Below are positions 8,625-16,810 of a stretch of 38,674 nt of DNA, one piece after another (within the stretch, counting starts at the first letter, position 1; every line of letters begins with the position of its first letter). Position numbers and translations under genes: made by a program. The notes under the pieces were generated by a model. That model did not search any database. It was not told where the DNA came from and was given only the letters and a program-made list of their open reading frames with translations. Origin of the DNA: an uncultured Acidobacteriia bacterium (GTDB lineage Bacteria > Acidobacteriota > Terriglobia > Bryobacterales > Bryobacteraceae); the NCBI GenBank assembly GCA_903892565.1, contig CAITIX010000375.1, positions 1 to 38,674 on the forward strand, in the 5' to 3' direction.

Positions 8625-9053
8625 GAAGACGATCTGCAGAATCACGCTGCGGCGCATCGCCGACGTTCGGTGCTCGAACAGGTAGATCCCCTGCCATGTT
8701 CCGAGCGCCATGCGGCCTTGGATCACGGGGATGGAGAGCGACGTGTGCGTGAGCGCCGCGCGGATGTGGGACGGCATGTCATCCGGACCTTCCATCACGT
8801 GGCGATAGCGCGGATCGTTCTCGGGCACGAGCCGTTCGAAGAAGTCTGCCAGATCCAGCACCACGTCCGGATCTGCGTTTTCCTGAATCGCGAGCGAGGC
8901 CGACGTGTGCTGTATGAATACGGTCAGAAGCCCATCGGGCGGGACTTCTTGCGACGCACAGATCTCGCGCAACCAGCGTTCGACGTCATGAGTGAACGGA
9001 TACAGGCCCTTGCCGCGCGTCGCGACTTCGATTCGGCACGAGTGTGCTGGCAT
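8622..9053 (-). CDS. yjbQ: YjbQ family protein (UPF0047, secondary thiamine-phosphate synthase type)
   Basis: A 143-residue protein with the YjbQ fold: TRGKGLYPFTHDVERW near the start, LTVFIQHTSASLAIQENADPDV in the middle, and the paired histidine segment DDMPSHIRAALTHTSLSIPV followed by GTWQGIYLFEHR. These His/Asp clusters are the conserved core of the family. Some members complement thiamine phosphate synthase mutants, but the physiological role is unsettled. It lies 21 bp after glmS on the same strand and is probably the last gene of the purS-glmS-yjbQ unit. It ends in the terminator region shared with ftsZ. Confidence 0.9.
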   Translation of the reverse strand: MPAHSCRIEVATRGKGLYPFTHDVERWLREICASQEVPPDGLLTVFIQHTSASLAIQENADPDVVLDLADFFERLVPENDPRYRHVMEGPDDMPSHIRAALTHTSLSIPVIQGRMALGTWQGIYLFEHRTSAMRRSVILQIVF

Positions 9054-9074
9054 GCGCTGAACCGCGGCCCGCGG

Positions 9075-10928
9075 CTATTCGACGGTAACGCTCTTCGCCA
9101 AATTGCGCGGCTGATCCACATCGCATCCGCGTCTTACGGCGATGTGATACGACAGCATCTGCAGTGGCACCACTTCCAGGATCGGCAGCAGCAACTCGTT
9201 GGTGGAGCCCACGGTAATGACGTGATCTGCGACCTTTCGGACGTCTTCGTCTCCTTCGCAGGCAATTGCGATCACCAACCCGCCGCGCGCTTTCACTTCC
9301 TGAATGTTCGAGAGAGTTTTCTCGTACAGAATATTGCTGAGCTCGTTGTCCCGATCTCGCGTTGCGATTACAACCGTCGGCAGACTCTCGTCGATCAGCG
9401 CGTTCGGCCCGTGTTTCATCTCACCGGCCGGGTATCCCTCGGCGTGGATGTAGGAAATCTCTTTCAGCTTGAGTGCGCCTTCCAGTGCAATGGGGAAATG
9501 GATGCCGCGACCCAGGTACAGGAAATCCGTCGCCTTGAAGAGGATCTTTGTCAGGTCGTCGTAAATTCCGTCGCGGCGCAAAACCTCTTCGAGTTGCGCA
9601 GGCAGTTTCAGTAATTGATCGGCGAGCTTCATCGATTGCTCATGCGACAGCGTCTCGCGCGCCTGGCCCAAATACATGGCGATCAGGAACAAGGCCGTCA
9701 ACTGGCAGGTAAATGCCTTGGTCGATGCGACTCCGATTTCCGGTCCTGCGTGCGTGATCAGCGTGCCAGCCGCTTCGCGCGTGATCATCGATCCCACGAC
9801 GTTGCAGATCGCCAGCGTTTTCGAGCCCTTCTGTTTGGCTTCGCGCTGCGCGGCGAGCGTATCGGCCGTTTCGCCCGATTGCGAAATCACGATGGTCAGC
9901 GTGTCGGGCCCTACGATGGGATCCCGATACCGGAACTCGCTGCCGTAATCCACTTCCACGGGTAGGCGAGCCAAGCGCTCGATCATGAATTTGCCGGCCA
10001 GCGCCGCATGCCAGCTGGTGCCGCACGCGACGATTCGGATTTGGCGGAAGGCCTTAAATTCCTTCGCCGAAATATCCATTTCGTCGAGGAAAATGCGCCC
10101 CGATTCCTGGCCCACGCGACCGAGCGTGGTATCGCGCACCGCGCGCGGCTGCTCAAAGATTTCCTTGAGCATGAAGTGCTTGTAGCCGCCCTTTTCCGCC
10201 ATGATCGGATCCCACAAAATATGGGACACCTGGCGTTTTACCGGCTTGCCGTCGAAGTCCATCAGGTGGACGCCCTCGCGCGTCAGCACCGCCATGTCGC
10301 CATCGGCCAGAAAGAACATGTCGCGCGTGTGGCTCAAGATCGCAGGCACGTCGGACGCGACGAAATACTCGCCGTCTCCCAGGCCAACCACGACCGGAGG
10401 TCCAGACCGTGCCGCGACGATCTTATGCGGATCGTTACGGGAAATGACGCTCAGTGCGAAGACGCCGCTCAATTTGCGGATCGCGTCGCGCACGGCATTT
10501 TCCAGATTTCCGTCGAAATATTTCTCCACCAAATGCGCGATGACTTCCGTATCCGTTTCGGTCACGAACTTGTGACCCTCTTCGGTGAGCTCGCGCTTCA
10601 ATTGCAGGTAATTTTCGACGATGCCGTTGTGGACGACCACAATGTCGCCCTTGCAATCCCGGTGGGGATGCGCGTTCTCTTCCGTGGGGCGCCCGTGTGT
10701 GGCCCAGCGCGTGTGTCCAATGCCATAAGGTCCGTCGACAGGACTCAGTCGCAGGACGTCTTCCAGATTGCGCAGTTTTCCGGACGCGCGCCGCACGCCG
10801 AGCTCGTTGTTATCCTCCAGCACGGCGACGCCGGCCGAGTCGTAGCCTCTGTATTCGAGCTTCTTCAGGCCCTCAATAATAATGGGGACCGCCTTACGCG
10901 GGCCAATGTAGCCAACGATTCCGCACAT
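9075..10928 (-). CDS. glmS: Glutamine--fructose-6-phosphate aminotransferase (isomerizing)
   Basis: Makes glucosamine-6-phosphate from fructose-6-phosphate and glutamine, the entry to UDP-GlcNAc for peptidoglycan and lipopolysaccharide. It is 617 residues, close to the usual length. It starts MCGIVGYIG; after Met removal the Cys becomes the N-terminal nucleophile of the class II glutaminase domain. GHTRWATHG and [10 protein letters not shown] are glutaminase motifs. Two SIS sugar-isomerase domains follow ([21 protein letters not shown] and later [36 protein letters not shown]). The C terminus NLAKSVTVE is diagnostic. It lies 18 bp downstream of purS with no obvious ribosome binding site. No room exists upstream for a glmS ribozyme. 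Confidence 0.98.
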   Translation of the reverse strand: MCGIVGYIGPRKAVPIIIEGLKKLEYRGYDSAGVAVLEDNNELGVRRASGKLRNLEDVLRLSPVDGPYGIGHTRWATHGRPTEENAHPHRDCKGDIVVVHNGIVENYLQLKRELTEEGHKFVTETDTEVIAHLVEKYFDGNLENAVRDAIRKLSGVFALSVISRNDPHKIVAARSGPPVVVGLGDGEYFVASDVPAILSHTRDMFFLADGDMAVLTREGVHLMDFDGKPVKRQVSHILWDPIMAEKGGYKHFMLKEIFEQPRAVRDTTLGRVGQESGRIFLDEMDISAKEFKAFRQIRIVACGTSWHAALAGKFMIERLARLPVEVDYGSEFRYRDPIVGPDTLTIVISQSGETADTLAAQREAKQKGSKTLAICNVVGSMITREAAGTLITHAGPEIGVASTKAFTCQLTALFLIAMYLGQARETLSHEQSMKLADQLLKLPAQLEEVLRRDGIYDDLTKILFKATDFLYLGRGIHFPIALEGALKLKEISYIHAEGYPAGEMKHGPNALIDESLPTVVIATRDRDNELSNILYEKTLSNIQEVKARGGLVIAIACEGDEDVRKVADHVITVGSTNELLLPILEVVPLQMLSYHIAVRRGCDVDQPRNLAKSVTVE

Positions 10929-10946
10929 ATATTTGGGTTGATCCGA

Positions 10947-11192
10947 TTAATCCAGGTACTCGACGCGATAATCTTCGATCACGGGATTTGCCAGAACATC
11001 GCGAGCGATTTGCTCGATCTCCTGGCGCGCTTTTTCACTGCCAGCTTCTCCGGCAAGCTCCAGTTCAAAAAACTTCCCCTGCCGCACAGCGGCGACAGAC
11101 TTATGCCCTAAGCCATTGAGCGCTCCGCAGATCGTCTGACCTTGTGGATCCAGCACCGTCGGCTTGAAGGAAACAAATACGCGAGCCTTCAT
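10947..11192 (-). CDS. purS: Phosphoribosylformylglycinamidine synthase subunit PurS
   Basis: An 81-residue protein starting MKARVFVSFKPTVLDPQGQTI and containing NGLGHKSVAAVRQGKFFEL, the typical PurS pattern. PurS bridges small PurL and the glutaminase PurQ in the FGAM synthase of purine synthesis. In most genomes purS lies next to purQ and/or purL; here its partner on the strand is glmS, 18 bp downstream. Both enzymes use glutamine nitrogen, but that link is only suggestive. The gene is probably first in its unit, with its promoter in the 133-bp gap before 11326. Confidence 0.92.
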   Translation of the reverse strand: MKARVFVSFKPTVLDPQGQTICGALNGLGHKSVAAVRQGKFFELELAGEAGSEKARQEIEQIARDVLANPVIEDYRVEYLD

Positions 11193-11325
11193 ACTTCTAC
11201 TGTACTGGATCTTCCAGGCTTACCGTTACCGGAAATAGACTTAGAACCACAAAATACAACGAAAGTTTCCGGGAACAGAGCGTAAGTACTAATCCCGCGG
11301 CGCCACTTGCGATATCCTCGTTGGC

Positions 11326-11619
11326 ATGAGTGATTTGATCACTGTAGTCGCCGCCATGAAAGCCAAGCCCGGCAAAGAAGCCGAGCTTCGCGCTGCGGCC
11401 TTAGCGTTAGTGGAGCCGACCCGGAATGAAAAAGGCTGCGTGCAGTACGACTTGCACGTTCACTTGACCGACCCTGGCTCTATTGTTTTCTATGAAAACT
11501 GGGACACTGTGGAGGATCTGGACCACCACGGCCAAACTCCGCATATGGTCGCTTTCCGCGCCATTGTCGGGGATCTTACGGAATCACGGGATGTGGAACG
11601 CTTCCGCCGGATTGCGTGA
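11326..11619 (+). CDS. Antibiotic biosynthesis monooxygenase (ABM) domain protein
   Basis: A 97-residue single-domain protein of the ABM/YgiN type, a small ferredoxin-like dimer fold. The visible pattern is ITVVAAMKAKPGKEAELRAAALALVEPTRNEKGCVQYDLHVHLTDPGSIVFYENW, then a helix with HHGQTPHMVAF. Family members include quinol monooxygenases and heme- or polyketide-modifying enzymes; substrate cannot be told from sequence. It is divergent from purS and followed 39 bp later by a toxin-antitoxin pair, with no clear functional tie to either. Confidence 0.85.
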   Translation: MSDLITVVAAMKAKPGKEAELRAAALALVEPTRNEKGCVQYDLHVHLTDPGSIVFYENWDTVEDLDHHGQTPHMVAFRAIVGDLTESRDVERFRRIA

Positions 11620-11658
11620 GATGTTGATAGAACGTCGGCTAGAATAGTGATTAAGCGT

Positions 11659-11859
11659 ATGAATACCGTACAAGAAATCGAGCGCGCCATCGACTCGCTT
11701 ACGCCTCAGGAGCGGGAAAAGTTGTTCGCATGGCTGGATGAGAACCATCCGCAGCCGATTGACGCGCAATTGAAGGCGGACCTGGATGCCGGGCGAATCG
11801 ACGCCCGCATTCGTCGCGCCGTGGCTGACCACCGGACCGGCAAAACACGCGCTCTGTAG
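11659..11859 (+). CDS. Antitoxin of a type II toxin-antitoxin pair
   Basis: A 66-residue acidic and basic mixed protein starting MNTVQEIERAIDSLTPQEREKLFAWLDE, a helix pair common in small antitoxins that precede RelE/ParE toxins. The C-terminal part (about 35-66, DAGRIDARIRRAVADHRTGKTRAL) is the likely toxin-wrapping segment. A GTG at 11647 would add four residues; the ATG at 11659 gives the more usual family start. It is 8 bp upstream of the toxin gene and surely co-transcribed. No DNA-binding domain is obvious, so autoregulation is uncertain. The call depends partly on its neighbour. Confidence 0.75.
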   Translation: MNTVQEIERAIDSLTPQEREKLFAWLDENHPQPIDAQLKADLDAGRIDARIRRAVADHRTGKTRAL

Positions 11860-11867
11860 ATGGTCTC

Positions 11868-12137
11868 ATGACCCATCGCACGAACGCGGATTTCTGGAAT
11901 GACTACAACGCGCTTCCGGCGGAAATCCGCACCCGCGCCGATAAGCAGTTCGCACTATTAACGACGAACCCTCAACATCCATCGTTGCAATTCAAGAAGC
12001 TGGGCGAACGCGATGGAGAGGAAATCTGGTCCGCGCGCGTGACCTTGCGATACCGTGCGCTTGCGGTGAAACTTTCTGGCAGCTATGTCTGGTTCTGGAT
12101 CGGCGAACACGGCGTGTATGACGCGATGATTGTCTGA
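11868..12137 (+). CDS. RelE/ParE superfamily toxin
   Basis: An 89-residue protein matching the RelE/ParE-type pattern seen next to such antitoxins: FWNDYNALPAEIRTRADKQFALL, then HPSLQFKKLG, then IWSARVTLRYRALAVKLSGSYVWFWIGEHGVYDAMI. The basic and aromatic residues in RVTLRYRAL and the final IGEHGVYD strand are typical. RelE members cleave mRNA on the ribosome while ParE members poison gyrase; which applies here cannot be read from the sequence. The antitoxin gene is 8 bp upstream. The pair sits between housekeeping genes without mobile element traces. Confidence 0.8.
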   Translation: MTHRTNADFWNDYNALPAEIRTRADKQFALLTTNPQHPSLQFKKLGERDGEEIWSARVTLRYRALAVKLSGSYVWFWIGEHGVYDAMIV

Positions 12138-12174
12138 GCCTCTCCGACCATCGGCGGACGAATTGGGGTAATCG

Positions 12175-12822
12175 CTACTTCAAAAACACCGCATGCTTAA
12201 TGAAGTCCATCTTCGGAAATCGCGGCACCAAGTACGCGTTCGCGCCTTCCTCCACCCGCCCGGGATCGATATTCTTCCCGACCGGACGCATTTCGCCGTA
12301 GCCGGCGTAAAACTTATCGACCACGTCCATGCCTTCGACGACTCTCGCGAAGGGCACGAATCCTTGGGGATCCAGTACTGCGCTGTTATCGCCTAGGCTG
12401 ATGAAAATTTCCGTCGCGCGCGTGTTCGGCCCGGATTGTGCGAACGCGAGCGTGCCGCGCACGTTCTTCTGTTCCGTCATCGGATCATCGAGGATGAAGT
12501 ACTTGCGCCACTTGTCGTGGACATCGTAGTCGCGATGCACGCCGAACTGCGCGACAAACCCCGGCACGACGCGAAAGAACCGCCCTTCGTCGAAATAGCG
12601 CATGCGCACCAGTTCGTGAAAGCGGTCTACTCCGTGTGGCGACCACGATTTCGTCGCTTCCACCACCACGTCGCCCTGCGAAGTTTCGAACTTTACGCGA
12701 AAAACATCCGGAACCACAATTGTTTTGGGCTTCTTGTCGCATCCGGCGCACAGTAGCGTGAGCAGAACGGCGCTCGTGCCCAATGTTTTCCACAAGACCA
12801 ATGTTTTCCGCAGAAACGGCAT
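12175..12822 (-). CDS. Cyclophilin-type peptidyl-prolyl isomerase lipoprotein
   Basis: A 215-residue exported protein. Residues 1-27 form a signal peptide (basic MPFLRK, hydrophobic core) ending LCAGC, with Cys28 as the probable lipidated residue. The cyclophilin domain follows from about 40, with FHELV, then FFRVVPGFVAQFGV holding the catalytic-type Arg, Phe and Gln, then RGTLAFAQSGPNTRATEIFISLGDN and GFVPFARVVEGMDVVDK. It probably assists folding in the periplasm. A longer frame reaches 12882, but the ATG at 12822 gives a proper signal peptide. It is divergent from the metallo-hydrolase gene. Confidence 0.88.
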   Translation of the reverse strand: MPFLRKTLVLWKTLGTSAVLLTLLCAGCDKKPKTIVVPDVFRVKFETSQGDVVVEATKSWSPHGVDRFHELVRMRYFDEGRFFRVVPGFVAQFGVHRDYDVHDKWRKYFILDDPMTEQKNVRGTLAFAQSGPNTRATEIFISLGDNSAVLDPQGFVPFARVVEGMDVVDKFYAGYGEMRPVGKNIDPGRVEEGANAYLVPRFPKMDFIKHAVFLK

Positions 12823-12941
12823 CGGCCAATTATCGCCGAGCTCGCCCGTCGCCAGCAATGGCCTCGGCCACGGCAATCTCACGAAAACCCTTGCGCCATG
12901 CCTCGCTTTCCGGCTCTAATGAAGCAGAGGAGTCCTGCGCC

Positions 12942-13715
12942 ATCTTTAAGCTCTCGGTTCTGGCATCGTCGAGTTCCGGAAATTCCACGCTGGTCGCCAC
13001 TGACAGCACCCGCCTCCTGGTTGACGCCGGACTCTCGCGCAAGGAAACCTTCGAACGGTTGAACGCTATCGGGGTGGAGCCGGAAACGCTCACCGCGATT
13101 CTCATCACGCACGAACACAGCGATCACATTGCTGGGCTGCAGGCCATCGCCAAGAAGCTGGACATCCCCATCTACGTTTCGCGCATGACCGCGCCCGCGA
13201 TTCCGTGGCCCGAAAATTTCATTCCCAAGCTGGAATCGTTTGCCGCCGGGTCCAGCTTCCCGATCGGCGATATTGACGTCACCAGTTTTACGATTCCTCA
13301 CGACGCGGTCGATCCGGTGGGCTATACCTTTCGTTCGCAGGGAATCAAGATCGCGATTGCCACCGATCTCGGCTACATGCCGGATTCCGTGCGCGTGCAT
13401 CTGCGCGGCTCCGATGTTCTGCTGCTCGAATCGAATCACGATCTCGATATGCTCAAGGTCGGGCCGTATCCCTGGTCCATCAAGCAGCGCATCATGGGAC
13501 GCATGGGGCATCTTTCGAACGAAGTCGCGTGCGCGTTCATTCAGGACGATCTAGAGAGCACCACTTCGACGCTCATTCTGGGCCACCTCAGCGCGCAGAA
13601 CAATCACCCGGCCATCGTGGAGCAGTGCGCGCGTCAGGCTCTGGAAGGCCGCAGCCTGTTCACGCGCCTGGTGATCGCCGAGCCCAAGGTTCCGACGGAA
13701 ACATTTGTGTACTAG
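12942..13715 (+). CDS. MBL-fold metallo-hydrolase (YycJ/WalJ-like), start uncertain
   Basis: Metallo-beta-lactamase fold protein of about 257 residues. The family start KLSVLASSSSGNSTLV is followed by the metal site HEHSDH at 57-62, later DLGYM, LESNHD and GHLSAQNNHP. Relatives include YycJ/WalJ, a nuclease-like enzyme linked to cell wall control and DNA repair; function here is not proven. No ATG, GTG or TTG lies just before the conserved start. An AGAGGAG ribosome binding site (12926-12932) stands 9 bases before an ATC at 12942, which I give as the start. The frame is open back to ATGs at 12858 and 12783, the latter overlapping the divergent cyclophilin gene; those starts would add 28 or 53 unconserved residues. 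Confidence 0.85.
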   Translation: MFKLSVLASSSSGNSTLVATDSTRLLVDAGLSRKETFERLNAIGVEPETLTAILITHEHSDHIAGLQAIAKKLDIPIYVSRMTAPAIPWPENFIPKLESFAAGSSFPIGDIDVTSFTIPHDAVDPVGYTFRSQGIKIAIATDLGYMPDSVRVHLRGSDVLLLESNHDLDMLKVGPYPWSIKQRIMGRMGHLSNEVACAFIQDDLESTTSTLILGHLSAQNNHPAIVEQCARQALEGRSLFTRLVIAEPKVPTETFVY

Positions 13716-13770
13716 TGTGCGCTCGACTCCCAAGCGCTCGACGGATCTGGCGCTCCGTCGCTACTTCCGA

Positions 13771-13808
13771 TTCTGACTCCTGACTCCTGTCTTCTGACTC
13801 CTCTCCTG
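13771..13808 (+). repeat. TGACTCC-type intergenic repeat, copy 1
   Basis: The spacer between the metallo-hydrolase and purB contains ATTCTGACTCCTGACTCC followed by more CTGACTCC and CTCC variants. The same ATTCTGACTCC block recurs at 19302-19326 (inverted) and 19438-19470. Confidence 0.85.
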
Positions 13809-13828
13809 TTAGACTCATTGTTTAACCC

Positions 13829-15145
13829 ATGATTCCCCGATATACACGACCCGAAATGGGCCGCATCTTCAGCGATGAAAATCGCTTCTCCCAGTGGCTC
13901 GCCGTGGAGCTTGCCGCATCCGAAGCTTTGGCCGAGACCGGCGAAGTCCCTGCCGACGCCGCGCGAGCGCTACGCGAGCACGCTTCGTTCAAAGTGGAGC
14001 GCATCCACGAAATTGAGCGTGAAGTGAAGCACGACGTCATCGCGTTCACTACTGCCGTCGCGGAAACCATGGCAGCGGCGCAACACGCCGATGCCTCAAG
14101 ATGGTTGCATTATGGACTCACCTCCAACGACGTGGTCGATACCGCGCAGGCATTGGTGCTGAAGCAGGCGTCATCGGAGATCCGCAAAGGAATCGTCGCG
14201 CTGATCGCATGTCTGAAGCGCAGGGCGTTCGAGTTCAAGGACACCGTACAGATCGGACGCACGCACGGCATTCATGCCGAGCCCATTACCTTCGGGCTGA
14301 AGATCGCTCTCTGGTATGACGAAATGCAACGTGGTCTGGTGCGCTTCGATGCCGCGGCCGAAGACTTGCGCGTCGGGAAGATTTCCGGCGCCGTGGGAGC
14401 CTTCGGCCACATCGGCCCCGCGGCGGAAGAAAAAATCTGCGAGCGCGTCGGCTTGCGCCCCGCGCCCATTGCGTCGCAGGTGATTGCGCGCGATCGTCAC
14501 GCGGCGTGGGTTTCCGCGCTGGCGCTGCTGGCGGCGACCCTGGAAAAAATTGCCCTCGAGATCCGTCATCTGCAGCGCACGGAAGTGCGTGAAGCCGAAG
14601 AACCCTTCACGGCCGGGCAAAAGGGATCATCCGCGATGCCTCACAAGCGGAATCCCGTGACGGCCGAACAGATCTGCGGACTCGCGCGCATCATCCGCGG
14701 CAACGTGAACGCGGCGATCGAAGACATCGCGCTGTGGCATGAGCGCGACATCTCGCATTCGTCCGTCGAGCGCGTGATCCTGGCGGACTCCGCGATTCTG
14801 GCCGACTATCTGCTTGCAAAAACCATCTGGCTGGTGGACGGCATGCGCGTCTATCCCGAGCGCATGCGCCAAAACCTGGAGAGCACCAAGGGGCTCGTTT
14901 TCTCCGGCCAGTTGCTCCTGGACCTGTCCGCCGCTGGGATGCTGCGCGAGCAGGCGTACCGCTTAGTCCAGGGCAATGCCATGGAAGCTTGGGAGAATGG
15001 CGGGGATTTCCGCGCGACCATGGAATCCAACAAAGAAGTGCTGTCTTATCTTTCGATTGAAAAGATTAAAGAAGCATTTTCCGTGGCTCGGCACCTATCT
15101 CACGTGGACGCCATCTTCCGCCGCGTATTCCCTGAAAAGGATTGA
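13829..15145 (+). CDS. purB: Adenylosuccinate lyase
   Basis: Fumarase/aspartase superfamily enzyme that cleaves SAICAR and adenylosuccinate, two steps of purine synthesis. It is 438 residues. The N terminus IPRYTRPEMGRIFSDENRFSQWLAVELA is the standard PurB start. HYGLTSNDVVDTA and GRTHGIHAEPITFG carry substrate-binding and catalytic residues. The superfamily signature SSAMPHKRNP with the catalytic serine loop starts at about residue 267. The ATG at 13829 agrees with the family start. It stands alone between a repeat-bearing spacer and a receiver gene; the other purine gene in the window, purS, is on the opposite strand. Confidence 0.97.
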   Translation: MIPRYTRPEMGRIFSDENRFSQWLAVELAASEALAETGEVPADAARALREHASFKVERIHEIEREVKHDVIAFTTAVAETMAAAQHADASRWLHYGLTSNDVVDTAQALVLKQASSEIRKGIVALIACLKRRAFEFKDTVQIGRTHGIHAEPITFGLKIALWYDEMQRGLVRFDAAAEDLRVGKISGAVGAFGHIGPAAEEKICERVGLRPAPIASQVIARDRHAAWVSALALLAATLEKIALEIRHLQRTEVREAEEPFTAGQKGSSAMPHKRNPVTAEQICGLARIIRGNVNAAIEDIALWHERDISHSSVERVILADSAILADYLLAKTIWLVDGMRVYPERMRQNLESTKGLVFSGQLLLDLSAAGMLREQAYRLVQGNAMEAWENGGDFRATMESNKEVLSYLSIEKIKEAFSVARHLSHVDAIFRRVFPEKD

Positions 15146-15249
15146 TTCCAGGGGTGATAGCGCTCTTCTAAGGTGGCCTCAAAAACTTTAGCTCAAAATC
15201 GGACATTTTCGGTTAAACTGTCTTTGGCTGTAGTGATTGCCGCACGTCT

Positions 15250-15693
15250 TTGACAAACCAGATGAGCCGAATGCCACGTAGCTTCGATTACGATCTCGCC
15301 AGGGTTCTCCTGGTGGATGACGATCCAGCTTCGCGCATCACCCTCAAAACCGTGCTGGAAGCCAGCGGTTATCATGTGGAATCTGCCGCCAGTGCCGCCG
15401 AAGCGGTCGGCAAGCTGGAAGACGGAACGTACGAATTGGTGTTGAGCGGATTGAACTTAGAGTCCCCTGATGCCGGTCTCAAGGTTCTGGCTCAGGCCCG
15501 CAACATGGAATACAAGCCGGCCACCGCGCTTCTCAAGACGTATCAGCATTCCAGTCCGACGCCCTCCCGGCAACTCAGCTCTATCCTGATCAAACCAGAG
15601 GGGATCCCAGGTTTGCTCAGTGAAGTCGCTGGCCTCATCAGTGATCGCGCCACCCGCCGCTTGGAGCGGGAACTTCGCCTCGCCGGGGTCTAA
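15250..15693 (+). CDS. Receiver-like protein lacking the phosphoacceptor Asp
   Basis: A 147-residue single-domain response regulator homologue. RVLLVDDDPASR (19-29) gives the acidic pocket and KP at 115-116 is the conserved lysine with its proline. In YELVLSGLNL (61-70) the position that should hold the phosphorylated Asp is Gly67. In ALLKTY the switch Thr/Ser position looks replaced by Lys96. So this should be a phosphorylation-independent pseudo-receiver. Starts at 15250 (TTG), 15262 (ATG) or 15271 (ATG) are possible and none has a strong ribosome binding site. It ends with an Arg-rich helix (RATRRLERELRLAG). There is no histidine kinase nearby. Partner and function are unknown. Confidence 0.82.
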   Translation: MTNQMSRMPRSFDYDLARVLLVDDDPASRITLKTVLEASGYHVESAASAAEAVGKLEDGTYELVLSGLNLESPDAGLKVLAQARNMEYKPATALLKTYQHSSPTPSRQLSSILIKPEGIPGLLSEVAGLISDRATRRLERELRLAGV

Positions 15694-16022
15694 ATCGGCG
15701 CCATCCTCCGCACCCTAGCGCTTAGGTTCTAGATTGGCCGGCTGTTTTCGTGAGATGCCGAGTTGCGCCCTGAGTCCCCAGGCAAGATGTTTCCCTAGGA
15801 GTTTCCCTTATCATTGCCATGGATTCGCTTTATATGCGCCTAAAATGATGACAGTCCTCGTGCATGACCTACTCCGACTAGTACTCTGGTCAATAATTGG
15901 TCATAGACACTAGTCTTAAAAGGTGTGGTAATCTCCTTACATACGTAATAGACCCCGAGGAGTACGCTAGGTACTGCTTCTAGTCGTTCTTACTCAAGGG
16001 CGGATAGCTGGAGACTGCTCAC
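15694..16022. other. Long non-coding spacer before the first PEP-CTERM gene
   Basis: No gene was found in these 329 bases. The second half is AT-richer than its surroundings. It contains two TGGTCA direct repeats 11 bp apart (15887-15892, 15898-15903) flanked by two ACTAGT palindromes 32 bp apart (15877-15882, 15909-15914). A promoter-like block at 15904-15934 follows, then an untranslated leader of about 80-90 bases. Confidence 0.7.
15904..15934 (+). promoter_or_regulatory. Candidate promoter of the first PEP-CTERM gene
   Basis: TGTGGTAATCT (15924-15934) contains an extended -10 of the form TGG plus TAATCT. A weak TAGACA lies 19 bp upstream at 15904-15909. A nearly identical TGTGGTATTCT block lies the same distance upstream of the second PEP-CTERM gene, which is the main support for this call. 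Confidence 0.45.
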
Positions 16023-16703
16023 ATGCATCGGATGAAGACATTGATTTTTCTCGGAGTGTTGGCCTTCGCGCCAGCGGCTTCTGCGACCGTGTTCACGGGC
16101 ACCTTTACCACAGGGAGCGGCGCCAGTCAGACCTTTACCAACTTCGGTACACCGGGAGTGAGTATCGCCGTCCTTTGCGGCGTCGGCAGCAGCATCACCA
16201 CGGGAACCACCGGCGGCAACTCTTGCGCGCTGAACGATGGCAACGGCGCTACGGCGGGTACGCCGTTAGGTATTACATCCACCGGCGGTGGCGACTCCAC
16301 CTGGATCGACGGGCACACCACCACGACCAACATTGAATATTTGCTCTTGCAGTTCGCCAGCAACGTGACCCTGAAGAACATTACGCTGGATGTAAGCGCT
16401 ACTTCCGGTTGGTCTCTTTATTCTTGCACCACTGCTGCGGCCAGCAGTTGCACCAGCACGATTACCTCTGCCACAAACACGGCCGCGAACGCGGCTTTCT
16501 CGCCCACAGCGTTTAGCACCCCAGGCCGTTATTTTGCGCTATATGCGAACAATAATGCGACGACGGCATTTGCCTTGACCAGCTTGACGTTTGACACCAC
16601 GGTGACACCTGAGCCGTCCACCTTCGTGCTGCTGGGTTCTGCGCTCCTTGGTGTGGTTGCGCTTCGCCGCAAGAAGAATAGCTGGAGATTCAAATCGTTT
16701 TGA
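16023..16703 (+). CDS. PEP-CTERM sorted surface protein 1
   Basis: A 226-residue exported protein. Residues 1-21 are a signal peptide (MHRMKTLIFLGVLAFAPAASA). The body is rich in Thr, Ser, Gly and Asn, with few charged residues and a few Cys. The C terminus carries the tripartite PEP-CTERM tag: TPEPSTF at about 195-201, a hydrophobic helix, then basic RRKK. In bacteria with this tag an exosortase removes it during export to the surface; none is encoded in this window. TGGAG at 16009-16013 is 9 bases before the ATG at 16023 and favours it over the ATG at 16032. Its function is unknown; such proteins are often linked to exopolysaccharide or biofilm. Confidence 0.9.
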   Translation: MHRMKTLIFLGVLAFAPAASATVFTGTFTTGSGASQTFTNFGTPGVSIAVLCGVGSSITTGTTGGNSCALNDGNGATAGTPLGITSTGGGDSTWIDGHTTTTNIEYLLLQFASNVTLKNITLDVSATSGWSLYSCTTAAASSCTSTITSATNTAANAAFSPTAFSTPGRYFALYANNNATTAFALTSLTFDTTVTPEPSTFVLLGSALLGVVALRRKKNSWRFKSF

Positions 16704-16707
16704 CGAG

Positions 16708-16747
16708 AGCCGTGCGCGCCTTCGGGCCGTACGGCTTTTGTATTTTT
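16708..16747 (+). terminator. Intrinsic terminator after PEP-CTERM gene 1
   Basis: AGCCGT (16708-16713) pairs with ACGGCT (16731-16736); the GC-rich interior pairs partly around a TTCG loop. The stem is followed by a T-rich tract (TTTTGTATTTTT), starting just after the stop codon. Confidence 0.7.
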
Positions 16748-16810
16748 GGCCCCCACGAAATTTCCTTGGAAGAGCCGGTATCCAAGAGTGTCTGAAGTAT
16801 TAGTGGTCTT

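Noticed and set aside
7471-8697. 408-residue open frame on the - strand antisense to ftsZ
   Set aside because: It is the complement of the conserved ftsZ gene, with Arg/His-rich residues and no motif.
8670-9614. 314-residue frame on the + strand across yjbQ and glmS
   Set aside because: It is antisense to two recognisable genes and has no domain.
10929-10946. Possible glmS ribozyme upstream of glmS
   Set aside because: Only 18 bases separate purS and glmS, far too few for the ribozyme.
10008-11111. Long open frame on the + strand antisense to glmS and purS
   Set aside because: It is the mirror of well-conserved glmS and purS coding and has biased His/Arg/Asp composition without any motif.
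15715-15730. CCTAGCGCTTAGG inverted repeat after the receiver gene
   Set aside because: Only about four pairs and no T tract; too weak to call a terminator.
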